A program made the position numbers and the translations under genes. Shown here in pieces: positions 22,301 to 34,400 of a DNA stretch of 64,000 bases. Origin of the DNA: Crotalaria pallida (Eukaryota; Streptophyta; Magnoliopsida; Fabales; Fabaceae); the NCBI GenBank assembly GCA_037953625.1, contig CM075652.1, positions 12,234,501 through 12,298,500 on the forward strand, in the 5' to 3' direction. Numbering within the stretch: the first letter of the stretch is position 1; each line of letters opens with the position of its first letter. The notes beneath the pieces are model-generated. The model did not search any database. It was not told where the DNA came from and was given only the letters and a program-made list of their open reading frames with translations.

Positions 22301-22856
22301 TTTGAATGGTCTTCTTCAAAGACAAAATAGGGAAATTCAGAACTGCCTTCATTGAGAAAAAAAGAGGGCGGCGAATCCTCTTCTTAGTAGATACGAAACC
22401 GCCCTCGTTAAAAAAAAGCGGGCGGTTCCAAACCCCTTTCTTTAGTAACTATATTTTTAAGGGTGATTGATTTAAGTGCAGTTCAGAACTGCCTTCATAA
22501 TATGAAAACAACCGCCCTTAAAAGGTTTTTTTTTTAGTAGTGATTTATAGGTTGTGGGGCATTTCATAAATAGAAGAAGTGAAAATAGTTTTTCAAAGAA
22601 ACACAATGATTTTGATTTGGGATATTGAGGTGATGGAAGTAATGTGAGAGAATGGAAGTTGAGGAGACCAGGGAGAGAGGGAAGTTGAGGAGAAATGAGA
22701 GAGAGAGAGAAAGGGGAGGGAAGGGGGCTATATTTAGTTTTTAAGTTTTAAGTATTTGTGGTGACATAATTTTTAAATAATTTTCCTTAAAATAATGGAA
22801 TTATTCTAATTTTTCTTTATTAAATAGAATAAATCTCTTATTCTAATTTGTATGTT

Positions 22857-23041
22857 TTTTTTTTTGGTGTACACCCGGATCTGGTTTACCCAGAATCCGA
22901 CTCATTCGGTCCGACCCATAACTGAGCTAACATTAAGCGATAGGGATCTCCCAGCGGGGGTTGCTCCATACCCAAGGCTCGAACTCGAGATCAGTTGGTT
23001 AAGGGACCAAGTGCGCTACCACTTCACCAACCCCACATTGA
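22857..23041 (-). mobile_element. tRNA-derived SINE
   Basis: A 185-bp insertion between 13-bp duplications taatttgtatgtt (22844-22856 and 23042-23054). Read on the minus strand it starts gttggtgaagtggtagcgca, with a pol III A box, then a B-box-like gagttcgagcc, and it ends in a long A run. All parts of a plant SINE are present. Confidence 0.88.
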
Positions 23042-23126
23042 TAATTTGTATGTTATTTCTTAGTAGACTTTAATTTAAACATTTTTCAACACCTCCTTCC
23101 TAAACGATTAATTTGGTTATGAATTA

Positions 23127-23394
23127 CTCCCTCCGGTCTTATTTTTAAGCAAAAAAATAATTTCATAGATATTAAGAAAGTTAGTTGAATGTATTTAATT
23201 TTATCAAATTTATAGAAAAATTGACTACTTTAGGAAACTTGCATCAGGAATGAAACAAAAATTAAATGTTAATAACCACTTTGTAGAGATATTTTAAGAA
23301 TGATTGTATTGGGAATAGAAAGTTAATTAATTTTTGCTTATATTTAAGACAATTAATAGAATTTTTTTTTGCTTATAAATGAGACCGGAGAGAG
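23127..23394. mobile_element. Stowaway-type MITE
   Basis: Ends ctccctccggtcttattttt and an inverse copy finishing gagaccggagagag; TA on both sides (23125-23126 and 23395-23396). Non-coding, 268 bp. Confidence 0.8.
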
Positions 23395-23396
23395 TA

Positions 23397-23703
23397 ATTC
23401 TGAGAGATGGATGAATAGTGTGACACAAAGGAAAGATAAGAGAATTGATAATTCCATTTTCAATCTCAACGTTAACTTTCTGTCTTGCACTAAAGCATTT
23501 CTCAAGTCTTACAACGTTTGACGGGTGCTTCAACTTACTATTGATTTTATTCAAAAAAGAATATAACATTTGAATATCCAAAATAATAATACTATATTTA
23601 TAAGTTTTCCCTACATCATCATTTACACATTATCCTTTTTTTCTATATCTTTTTCTTTTCGTTATCGTATCTCCTTTTTCTCATCTTATATCACCCTCCC
23701 GTA
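23397..23703. other. Unassigned flank before the copia LTR
   Basis: AT- and pyrimidine-rich DNA without gene or repeat boundary that I can name. The last bases, ccgta, form the left target side of the copia element. Confidence 0.4.
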
Positions 23704-25008
23704 TGTTGAGAAAATGCCTGAACATAGGTAGTTTTGATAGACTCCAAACGTGCAAGTCAACGTGTAAATCACATTAGGCCCGACTATGTTAAAAAGGGGT
23801 TTGATATTAATTTGTAATGTTAATTTATTGTTTTTAAAGTCCCCTAGGAGTATAAGGGTAGAGTCTAAGTTAAGGTAATCTTAATCTTAATCTGAAAGTG
23901 AAAAGAATGCATGCTAAGTTAAACTCAAGTATGGGTGATTTCTAAAATTAAAAGTAAAATATTTCTCTAACAAATAAAATATTTTTTATAAGTCAAGGAG
24001 GTATTTTAATTAAGTATCAAAAGTTTTTAAATAAGTGCCAAAAAAATTTTTAATAAAAAAAATTGTTTTTGTTGTATCTGTGTCTAAGTATCCGGATATA
24101 TTCCGAAGTATCCGGATACCTCGTGCTAAAAAACAGCAGTGTTTTGAATTTTAAATCGTGGTACTGACAGTTAAAACTGTCCGAAATATGGTTGTTACAT
24201 GTCCTATTGTCTATATAAACTTCCAAAAACGTTTTACAACGGACATAACACTTTGATACATTTTTCAGAACTTGTTCTAACACCATTTTACAGAGAATCA
24301 AAGAGTTCTTCAAGAATCATCTTCACTTTTACATATGATTTGAAGAACACATTCATGCTTTGCACTAAACTCTCTTAACACCCACTTGAATCAAATACTT
24401 GCTTACATTCTCCTACTTTAGTTTATTGATTTGGTTCTGTAATTGAGTTCTTCAATTGAGTTGTTCATCCGCACGAAGAAGGTGCTTCATTCTAACAACA
24501 ACAACAACCGTTCGTACTTCCGCAAATCGGTGAAAGGTTTTCATCAAGTATTCTTGAAGGTTTCAAGAGGTTGAAGGAGGTTCTTTCAACGCAAAGGGTT
24601 TGCTGTGATTTGAAGGATTCGGTTAGGGGATACAAGTTCCAAAGAGGTTATTTGGAGGGTGAACTCTAAGAGAAAGGTTTTCTCTTAAACATAACTTGTA
24701 CTAACGTGTTCTTGATCATAGTGAAGCAAATCTCCCACGTCAGAGAGGGAGGACTGGATGTAGCATTAGTGTTAGTTAACACACTAATGTGAACCAGGAT
24801 AAAATCCTTCTATTCGCTTTTCTTCCTTTATCTCTTTACAATTCCGCGCGCTTAATTTTCATATATTCAAGTATATGCGTTTTATATGTTTTTACTCTGA
24901 TTCTTTTAAAGGCCTTAGTAAGCGATAATTTTTAATTGGTGAAGATTCGTACTCTTCGCCTATTCACCCCCCTTCTAGGGATTCGTACTACTCGATTGTT
25001 TTCCAACA
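23704..25008 (+). repeat. Left LTR of the gag-only copia element
   Basis: 1305 bp, tgttgag to ccaaca. It contains tatccggata-type palindromes near 24090-24120 and lacks a 28-bp segment with another such motif that the right LTR has near 42925-42952. A likely TATA region is tctatataaacttcc near 24210. Confidence 0.9.
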
Positions 25009-25009
25009 A

Positions 25010-25025
25010 GTGGTATCAAAGCTCG
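25010..25025 (+). promoter_or_regulatory. Primer binding site of the copia element
   Basis: agtggtatcaaagctc directly after the left LTR, complementary to the 3' end of initiator methionine tRNA (tggtatc core), as in most plant LTR elements. Confidence 0.85.
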
Positions 25026-25082
25026 GCCGGAAACGATCGAGCGTAACAGCTTTTTCCATAAGTTCCTAGGCTTGGTAAACAA

Positions 25083-26085
25083 ATGGGTTCTAATAATCCC
25101 TTCGGTGGTGAGGGCTCTTCCATTAATCTCCCCCCTATGTTTTCGGGCGAGGGTTATACCTATTGGAATGTTAGGATGAAAATCTTCATCGAAGCAATCA
25201 ATGTGGAAATTTGGAATGCTATAGAAAATGGCCCTTTTGTGCCACAACATAAGATTAATGAATCTGTCCTTGCAAAGCCCAAGGAGAGTTGGAATGATGA
25301 TGATAAGAAAAAAGTAAGTTATGATTTGAAAGGAAATAATATCATCACATCCGCTCTCTCATATGATGAATTTTTTAGGGTGTCTCAATGTACAAGTGCT
25401 AAAGAGATGTGGGACGCTTTACAAGTGACTCATGAAGGTACCAGTGAAGTCAAGATGGCTAGATTAAATGCTCTCATGCATGAATATGAACTTTTTAGAA
25501 TGTTTCCCAATGAACCAATTTCGAATATGCAAAAACGGTTTACACATATTATAAATCATTTACTTGCTCTTGACAAAACTTTTATTGATGGTGAAATTAT
25601 TAAAAAAGTTTTGAGATGTTTAGACAGACAGTGGCAGCCAAAGGTTACAGCAATAATGGAGTCAAAGGATCTTAGTGATATGGACCTAGCCACTCTCTTC
25701 AGAAAACTACAAGAGCACGAAATGGAATTGGGAAGACTAAACATGCATGAAGAATCAGACAAAAGCAAAAAGGGGATTTCTCTCAAATCTACAACAACTA
25801 AGATGCTAAAGACTCTTGATGAGTTATCCCAAGATGAAAACTCAGATTTCGATTTAGATGATGAGACCATGGAACATTAAGTAAGAAGGTTCAACAAGTT
25901 CCTTAAGAATAGACAACAAAGAAGTCAAAATGAAGGAACTTCAAGAGGAAAGACTTCAAAGGAAAAGATAAAATGTCATGAGTGTGGTAACACGGGTCAT
26001 ATAAGGATTGAATGTTCCCAATATCTCAAGAAAAATGAGAATGACAAAAAGGAAAGCAAATGATTCAAATCCAAGAAGGCATATG
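25083..26085 (+). pseudogene. Copia Gag, first part (UBN2 domain and zinc knuckle)
   Basis: Nucleocapsid precursor that would package the RNA. Starts MGSNNPFGGEGSSINLPPMF and carries the UBN2-type Gag core (YWNVRMKIF, AKEMWDALQVTHEGTSEVK, LRCLDRQWQPKVTAI). The first zinc knuckle CHECGNTGHIRIEC near 25978-26020 is intact (CX2CX4HX4C). In-frame stops: TAA at 25878-25880 and TGA at 26061-26063. The frame is interrupted at codon TAT-G by the gypsy insertion and resumes in the same frame at 41433. Confidence 0.88.
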
Positions 26086-29000
26086 TGTAACACCCCGATT
26101 TGGAAAACTCGAAGCAAACACTATAGAATACCAATTAAATTTTTTTATGAAAAATAGGGTGATTTTTTTTTGAAAACAAGTAGGAAACTCATCGGTCAAG
26201 CTTTCCAAAACAAGGTATTACTTTTTTTTTAAATCCTTTCTCTCAAAAACGTTCCTTGAATTTTCTAAAAATAGTTTGAAAATAGAAAAAATATTTGATT
26301 TAGTTAAAATGGTTTGCCTGTCTGACTATGACAGTCCTTCGGAAGAACAGTTTGAAAACAGGTCATAAAGATTCTTTCAAAAGTGGTCACCATCGATCAG
26401 CGGTGCCATTCTTACATAACATTGTTTTTACCAAAACATTTCAAAAGAAAAGGGGTACACTTGATAAGCATAGCATGCAAGGGTCCATCGGGAACCTAAC
26501 TGTAACTACTAAGCAGCGTCCCTTTCTCGATCCGCAACATAAGTCCTCAAAAGCCGTCTCCGTCGTTCAGCAGCAGCCCTCTCGTCAGCGCATCACGATC
26601 AGTAGGTTCTTCTTCCAGGAGAAGCATCACCAGCTCCCCCATCTTTTAGAACCAGAGGTTCATCGTCACATGTACACAAGAAGTTGAGAGAGTAAGTTAC
26701 CCGAATGGAATTACTCCCATCGACTTCTTGGATTTACACTAGCGACGTATACCAGAACATAACAAATAATACAAACAATACAACAAGCAGTACAACAGAT
26801 AATTATGCAAGGTGCATGAGGATGCAATGCAATCATCGCATTATCTAATGTTTTATCTTTCTATCAAGGGAATCTCATTATCCATCATCTCACAGAGTCG
26901 AAGTCTCTTAATCAGTTTGTCTCGTCAAGTCGAAGTCTCTTTGTCCACATATCTCGAGTCCATAACATCGGAAATTCAGGCTTTATGGTTTTGGATTTAG
27001 GTCTACATCTCCTCGGGATCCATCCACTTAGTCGGAAGCAATCAGGAGTACAGGATCTCTAACCACACCGGCCTTTTACGGATGGCAAAATAAATAATGT
27101 CTCGAGAAAAAGGGCACATCCAACCGTGTTCGAGCATCCCTCTCACTGGTCAAGATTTAGTCAAGGGGGGTGTCAGTCATCCGTCTAGTGATCGTGTGGT
27201 ACATCTTCCACACCCTTGGGTGACCAGCTCCAACCGGTTCAGCCAGGGCCCCTATGGTTTTTCCCACCTAGACAGACTTCTCAAGGCTTCTTGACGAATC
27301 ACCGTCATTGTCGCCCCCTATCTTAATCATCCACCTGAACACCACAAGGGTAATTCAGATGTATCTTCCTCTCCACTACTTCGGGTTAGGGTTTTAAGTT
27401 GTGAGGTTATACTTGTTCGTTCTAACGTCGACCCATCCTAAGTCATCTCCGTCATACAGCTCCGACCATATGCGGAATGCTTCTATGGGACTCGACCACT
27501 AAGTCCGACGGGCTCCGACCCATCTTGAATCACACTCGGCATACGGCTCCGACCAGTATGCAGGATATCCACAATCTTTCTGACGGGCTACAACCCATTC
27601 AGAATTACCATCGACATATAGCTACGACTATAGTCGAAATATCAATCATCATTCTGACGGGCTACGACCCACTCAGAATCACCATCGACATATGGCTCCG
27701 ACCATATGCGGGATATCCATCAATCTTTGGTAGATAGGCTCCGACCTACCTTAAACCACTCTCAACATATGGCTACAACCATATGGAGACTATCTCCGTA
27801 GAATCAAGCAATCGTTGCGTCCACGTCCAAAGGCATTGCCGTCGTTGTCATATCGTCAACTCGATCCACGTACTTGGCGTATTAGCATCATCCGGTTCCA
27901 TCGCGTGTTCCATCCCTTAGAGTTTCGCTCTATTCGTTGGGGGATTTCTTATAGTCTTCTATGTCTTTTCTATTCTTATCTTATATCGCGGGATGATGCA
28001 TTATGCTCATGCAATGACAATATAAACAACAATATATCTCAACATAAACAATTATATCAATCAATCAATACCATGTGATGGTATAGGTCTGAGTCTTCGT
28101 ATACCGCGATACACACAAGGCACACAATTTATCGGGTATACTACTAGCTACAATAGACCTTTACTCCGACTTTGAGAGAGTGCGGAGTGTCCTAGCATAC
28201 TCACTAGACACCAAAGTGTCTTAGGATAACTTCTCTCTCACCTGGGTTTGCAGTTACCAATTCAATGGGTTCCGAGCGATCTGTTTCCTTCCTCGTCTGC
28301 CTGACTCCAACTTCTTTCAAGTCCCATAAGATAGATATGTGAGTATTAGACTTTATTTGGATGTTACTCTTAAAATTATTCTCAGAGTAACTTAAGAGAA
28401 TTCAAACTTTGTCTTTATTTAAGATCAAAACATCAATTCTTTCACTCAAACTTGTCCAAAATCAAGCACTAACTTTTATACTTTAAAATCATGAGAAGAC
28501 AATCAAATAAATCAATTTAAATCAAAGGTTTCTTTGCTGGTCCCTCTTGGACAGCATTGAATTTAACTTCGAAAACACCGAAAAATCGCACTTTTTAAAC
28601 CAACTTTATCTTAGATTTAATACCCATAAAAACTCGACTTTAAAACACTTTAAAACAAGAAATACAACTTAGAAAATTCTGGACAGCATCATGTCCTAAG
28701 TTTTAAATTCACTTTTCATTGTTAAAAACCAATTTAAACACATAGATAAACTAAGCATCTCGAAATCAATCAAATAAACACCTTGGTCAACATTCTATCA
28801 AGTTCAAACACTTAGAATTTCATGTGGACAGCATGATACTTACATAAATCAAATCAAACAAACATTCATTTATTTCAAACATTACATAATCACAAACTAT
28901 CAAGTTAAACATAAACATGCTTACATACTTGTTCATGCATAAATCTCAATCAAATAAGGTAATCACACTTGTGAACACATACACAACCGAATCATGCATC

Positions 29001-31384
29001 ACAAAAGCACTCAAACATAATTTCATTTAACTTCCACTTAATCAATTCCATCTTAGCAAAACTTCATCTCAATACACTTTAACATGTCAAAACCGTGTGC
29101 ACCATAACTTCACAAGTCAACACATAATCTCATGGCATCAACATATACACATTCAAGGAAATTTAACTCAAAAGTTAAGGTCCAAACCGTGACCTTAACT
29201 AGGTTTTCTCAAAAACATTTTCAAAGATTCAAGACTTCTAGAACAACTCTAAATCCATCAACAATTTCACATAACTCATCAAGTAAATAGAAATACAATC
29301 CTAACATACATTCCATCATGAAAACCGTGAGCATCACATAGTCTCTAAACAATTTTTATCTCACCTTTTGCACTTAGGATCAACATAAAGTCCATGGAAA
29401 TTATATATTCATCAATTAGACTTAAGAAAATTCTAATCTTTTCAATCAAGTTTGCAAAACCGTGGCTAACACATAATGATCACAACATCACATAAATTTT
29501 ATTTTCATTATTAATTTTCAAGATCATGACATGCAAGAAGTCAAACAAAAGAAAATCAAGATTTCAATCACATCATCATCAAAACCGTGACCAATTCTTA
29601 ATTTCTCTCAAAAAATTTCTTAGAACTTTAACTCATCCAAAACAAGTTTCAAATATTTCAAGATCAACATGCACATATTATAAACAATTAACAAAACTTG
29701 TAGCCTTTGGTTCTCAACAAAACCGTGGCCCTCACAAAGAAAATCACCAAGAAAATCAATCATTTTCAAAGATCATAACATGCATGCAAACAAAACACTA
29801 GATCTTTGAGAAATCCTTTATGAAAACTTAGAATCAAGTTCTTTCCAAAAACATTTTAAGAGATCAAAGAGGAAAACTCAAGATCATGAGAGAAAACATT
29901 TTCTTAACAAAACTTCAAGATCAAGTTCAAAGATCAACATGCATGTAAAGGAAATTACTAGATCTAACATAGAATCATACATGCATCAACACTTTTTTAA
30001 AGCAAAATCAAGGTCTTAGAAAGAAAGTATGAAAACGAAAATGAATCAAAGAAAGAGGTTTAAAACTTTTAAGATCATGAAGCAAAATTCTTACTTAATC
30101 AAAAACTTTAAAGAATCAAGTCCAAATCTTTGGTTTCTCCTCTCTTTCCTCACGGTTTACCCACTCCTTTCCTAGTCCATGGTTTTTCTTCCTCTCCTTC
30201 ACTAGCTTGGCTTGATCTTGCTTAGGTTATGAAGTGTTCAAGGCTTGGTTCTCCCTCTTTCTCTATTCGGCCACTCTCTCTCTCTCTCTCTCACTTTCTC
30301 ACTAAGAGCTTGATGATGCTCTTAGTGTTGTGTGTTTGGTCTTGGAAAGAAATGAAAACAAGGAAAGTGTATGTGTTTGGATCACTCTCTCTTCACTCTC
30401 ACGGTTTTGAGAGTGTTTGTGGGTGTGTGTTGGTGTTGTTGAGAGAAAGAAGAATTGGTGAAGAATGAAGAATGAAGAATGAAGAACAACTCACTCTCTC
30501 CCTCACACGGTTTTGGCCCCTTCTTTTATTCTTCTTCACTTTTTCCTAATTGCCATCAAGGGCTTGCATGGGTGGCTTGTTTGCAACTACTTGGGGACTA
30601 AGTCACAAAACTTGGAGGCCAAGTCTTGCTCCTAGGTCCCTCACGGTTTTCCTCCTTCTTTTTCTATTTCTTTTCCTTTTTCCTTACTTAAGTCATGCAT
30701 AGGTCATGGGGATGATGTCATTAGTTTGACTATAAGGCATCCTAGCTTGATGACTAAGCAAGGCTACTTGGAGACCAAGTGAAACAACTTGTTGACCAAG
30801 AAATGCACCTAGGCATTCGGCCATGGGAGGGTTAGGGTAGATTAGGTTAGTTTAATTAGGTTTAAGGTGGTAATTAGGCTCTAATCATGATTAGGGTAGG
30901 ATTAGGAAAGTTAATCTAGGTTTAGTCCACTAATCCTTAGTGATTAGGGCTTAATCAAGGATTAAGGCACTAATCAAAAACTTAATCATGGGTTTAAGGA
31001 AAATCAATTCTTGGTTAGCTCACTAACTTTGAGGATTTAGGGTTTTAGAGGGTGATTAAGTTCTTAATCAAGTATTAAGAACTCAATTAGGGTTTAATCC
31101 ACGATTGGGATACTAATTAGGGTTTCTAGAAACGATTCTAAATCAAGATGATTTGGACTTTGATTTCTTTGAAGCTTAAAGAAATAATTTTCCATCTTAA
31201 AATCATATGCATGAATCTTAAGCAATCAAACACAAAATCACAACACAAGTAAGTCAAATTTTAAAGCATAAGAATCCTTTATGAAATCAAAACTCTTTTG
31301 AATTAATTCTTAAATCAATTAGGTTAAAATAATTTCTTGATTAGGGACTTGTAGAAAAAGTGAGTCAAAAGGGCAGATGTCACA
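26086..31384 (-). repeat. Gypsy 3' LTR (left copy)
   Basis: 5299 bp. Open frames on it (for example 26328-26687, 27815-28078, 30229-30468) recur in the other LTR and have no recognisable protein content. It contains a block of imperfect tandem units at about 27470-27790, a ct microsatellite near 30267-30290, and the repeated short motif aaaccgtg / cacggttt in its middle. Confidence 0.92.
27470..27790. repeat. Imperfect tandem repeats in the gypsy LTR
   Basis: About four units of roughly 80-90 bp, each with a gggctccgaccca-like start, an atcaccatcgacatatggct-like centre and a gaccatatgcgggatatcc-like end. The same block is at about 37513-37833 in the other LTR. Confidence 0.75.
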
Positions 31385-31398
31385 TCCTCCCCAACTTA
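31385..31398 (-). promoter_or_regulatory. Polypurine tract of the gypsy element
   Basis: On the minus strand agttggggagga ends directly at the 3' LTR start tgtgaca. This is the position where plus-strand DNA synthesis starts in LTR elements. Confidence 0.7.
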
Positions 31399-31420
31399 GA
31401 AATTTCTCGTCCTCGAGAAA

Positions 31421-34400
31421 TCACGTACCTGTTTCAAAAAAATGAGGGTACGAATCCCTCATGCTACTCTCACGCTCCCACATAGCATTCTCGCCATTCA
31501 CAGAATCCCAAATAAACTTAACTAGAGGAATTTCCTTTCCTCGAAGAGTCTTAACACTCCGACTGTCTATCCTTAAGGGCAAAGTCTCGTACGTTAGATT
31601 TTCCTTGAGTTGCACAGAGTCAGGTTTGATGATGTGAGAAGAATCACCAATGTATTTTCTAAGTTGCGACACATGAAAGACATTGTGTAGGTTGGAAAAC
31701 ATTGGCGGTAAGGCAATTTCATAAGCTACTGGTCCTACGCATTTCAGGATTTGGTAAGGTCCTATGAATTTTGGGGTAAGTTTTCATGTTTTAAGCACTC
31801 TGCCAATCCCAGTAGTGGGTACTACTCGCATGAATACATGGTCACCTTCCTTAAACTCGATCGGAGTCCTTCTCTGATCGTAGTAGCTTTTCTGCCGGCT
31901 TTGCGCACTTCTCATCTTCTCCTGAATCATTTTAATCTTTTCCGTTGTTTGTTAAACCATTTCTGGACCCAAAATGAGATTTTCCCCAGTTTCAAACCAA
32001 CATAACGGCGTTCTACACTTCCTTCCATACAAAGCCTCATAAGGAGCCATCCCTATGCTTGAGTGATAGCTGTTGTTGTACGTGAATTCGATCAGTGGCG
32101 GAAGAGCATCCCATTCTCCTGCTTGTTCCAAAACACAAGCTCTAAGAAGATCCTCTAGTGATTGAATGGTTCTTTCTGATTGTCCGTCCGTCTGAGGATG
32201 ATAAGCTGAACTCAACTTAAGTCTTGTCCCGAGTGCAGCATGAAGACTATTCCAAAACTTTGAAACAAATCTCGGATCTCTGTTTGATACAATGTTTGAA
32301 GGTACTCCAGGGAATCTCACTATCTCATTAGCATATATGGTTGCCAGGTTCTCCAATGGGTACTTCACATTGATAGGTAGGAAATGAGCGCTCTTGGTTA
32401 ATTGATCGACAATTACCCAAATAGCGTCAAATCCTCTTCGGGTCTTAGGCAAAGCAGTTACAAAATCCATGGAAATACTGTCCCATTTCCAACTTGGGAT
32501 TTCCAATGGTTGTAACACTCCGCCGGGCTTCTTGTGCTCAATCTTTGCTTTCTGACACACCAGACACCTCGACACATACTCCGCTACTTCTCTTTTCATA
32601 CCAGACCACCAAAACATCCTCTTCAAATCTTGGTACATCTTGGTTGCTCCGGGATGGATACTCAGCTTACTCTTATGAGCTTCTTCCAAAATCATCTCTC
32701 TCATCCCCTTGTCTTGCGGCACACAAATTCGACCCTTGTACTTCAACACTCCATCGGTTCCTACTTGAAACTCAGTCTCTTTCCCTTCCATAACCAAATG
32801 CTTCTTTGTTTGCAACTCTGGATCGTTCGATTGACCTTCCTTGATTTGCTCCATAAACTCGTTCAACACAACCAACATTCCCAAAGTCATACTTCGTGGA
32901 TTCATCCTAACTTCCAAGTTCATATCTCTGAATCTTTCGATTAACTCCATCTCTTTCACCATCATTGCAGACACATGGAGGGATTTCCTACTCAAAGCGT
33001 CTGCTACCACGTTCGCTTTTCCAGGATGGTATTGTAGCTCGAAGTCGTAATCCTTCAAAAATTCCATCCATCGCCTTTATCTCATGTTCAACTCCTTTTG
33101 ATCAAAGAGGTACTTAAGACTCTTGTGATCACTGAATACCTCGATCCTTGCTCCGTAGAGGTAATGTCGCCATATCTTCAGAGCAAAAACCACCGCAGCT
33201 AACTCCAAATCATGAGTTGGGTGATTTTGCTCGTGAACCTTCAGTTGTCTAGAAGCATAAGCTACGACTTTTCGCTCTTGCATCAAGACGCAACCTAAAC
33301 CTTGCTTCGACGCATCGCAGTAGACAGTGAAACTCTTCTCCGGGTCAGGCAAAACAAGCACTGGGGCTGTGGTTAACCTCCTCTTAAGCTCTTGAAAACT
33401 CTCCTCGCACTTCGTTGTCCACACGAACGGTTGTCCCTTCCTTGTTAACTTCGTTATTGGCAAGGATAATCTGGAAAATCCTTTAATAAAACGCCTATAA
33501 TATCCTGCCAAACCGAGAAAACTTCGGATTTTCGTCACCGTCGTTGGCACTTTCCAGTCCAATACCGCATTTACCTTGGCCGGATCTACTGCTATTCCTT
33601 CCTTTGAAATTACGTGACCCAAGAAATTCACTTCTTCCAACCAAAATTCGCACTTTGAAAGCTTCGCATACAACTGTTTTTCCTTCAAAATCTGCAGAAC
33701 TATCCTCAAATGTTCCTCGTGTTCCTCCTTGTCCTTGGAATAAATGAGGATATCGTCTATGAATACTACCACGAACGAATCTAAGTAGGGTTGAAAGATT
33801 CTGTTCATGTAGTCCATAAACACTGCAGGAGCATTAGTCACTCCGAAAGGCATGGCTAAGTACTCGAAATGCCCATATCGGGTCCTAAATGCAGTCTTCG
33901 GAATATCATCTTCCTTTACTCGAATCTGGTGATAGCCCGATCGAAGATCGATCTTTGAAAACACCGCAGCTCCCCTCAACTGATCCATCAAGTCGTCTAT
34001 CCTAGGTAGAGGGTACTTGTTCTTGATTGTTACTTTATTCAGTTGGCGATAGTCGACACACAATCTCATACTGCCATCCTTCTTCTTAACTAGCAAAACT
34101 GGAGCTCCCCACGGTGACACACTGGGTCTGATGAGTTGCTTCTCCGCCAACTCCTCGATCTGCTTTTTCAGCTCAGCTAGCTCCACTGGTGCCATTCAGT
34201 AGGGCGCTCTAGAGATTGGTCCAGTCCCCGGTATCACATCTATTGAGAACTCGACCTCTCGAATAGGTGGTAATCCAGGAATATCGTCAAGGAAAACTTC
34301 TGGGAAGTCTCGAACTACAGGAAGTTCTTGGATGTGATTGTCCGCATCGACGTCCAAAGAAGTTGAGATCATGTATACATGGGCTCCCTCTCTCAGAGAA

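Larger units (their letters stand above)
4871..22542. mobile_element. CACTA-type transposon, non-autonomous, with nested insertions
   Basis: The left end reads aactactacaaaa (one base away from a CACTA start) and the right end reads ttttagtagtg, its inverted counterpart. A 3-bp duplication, att, flanks both ends (4868-4870 and 22543-22545), the size CACTA elements make. Subterminal zones at 4897-5110 and about 22300-22530 share gggcggtt / aaccgccc motifs in both orientations. No TNP2-like transposase is recognisable. The interior holds captured gene pieces, two Helitron-like copies and a complete 9.1-kb MULE; without the MULE the element is about 8.5 kb. A second type of short inverted motif (agccacagctcaagctgtgg) at 22140-22275 may come from another CACTA family. 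Confidence 0.65.

Noticed and set aside
22857..23041. A tRNA gene because of A- and B-box-like sequence
   Set aside because: No cloverleaf can be formed, and the A-rich tail and target duplications show a SINE.
26328..26687. 119-aa open frame, repeated at 36372-36731
   Set aside because: It lies in the two gypsy LTRs, on the antisense strand of the element, with no domain and with Ser/His/Gln-rich composition; repeated because the LTR is.
27815..28078. 87-aa open frame identical in both gypsy LTRs (also 37858-38121)
   Set aside because: Identity follows from the young LTR pair; no coding features.
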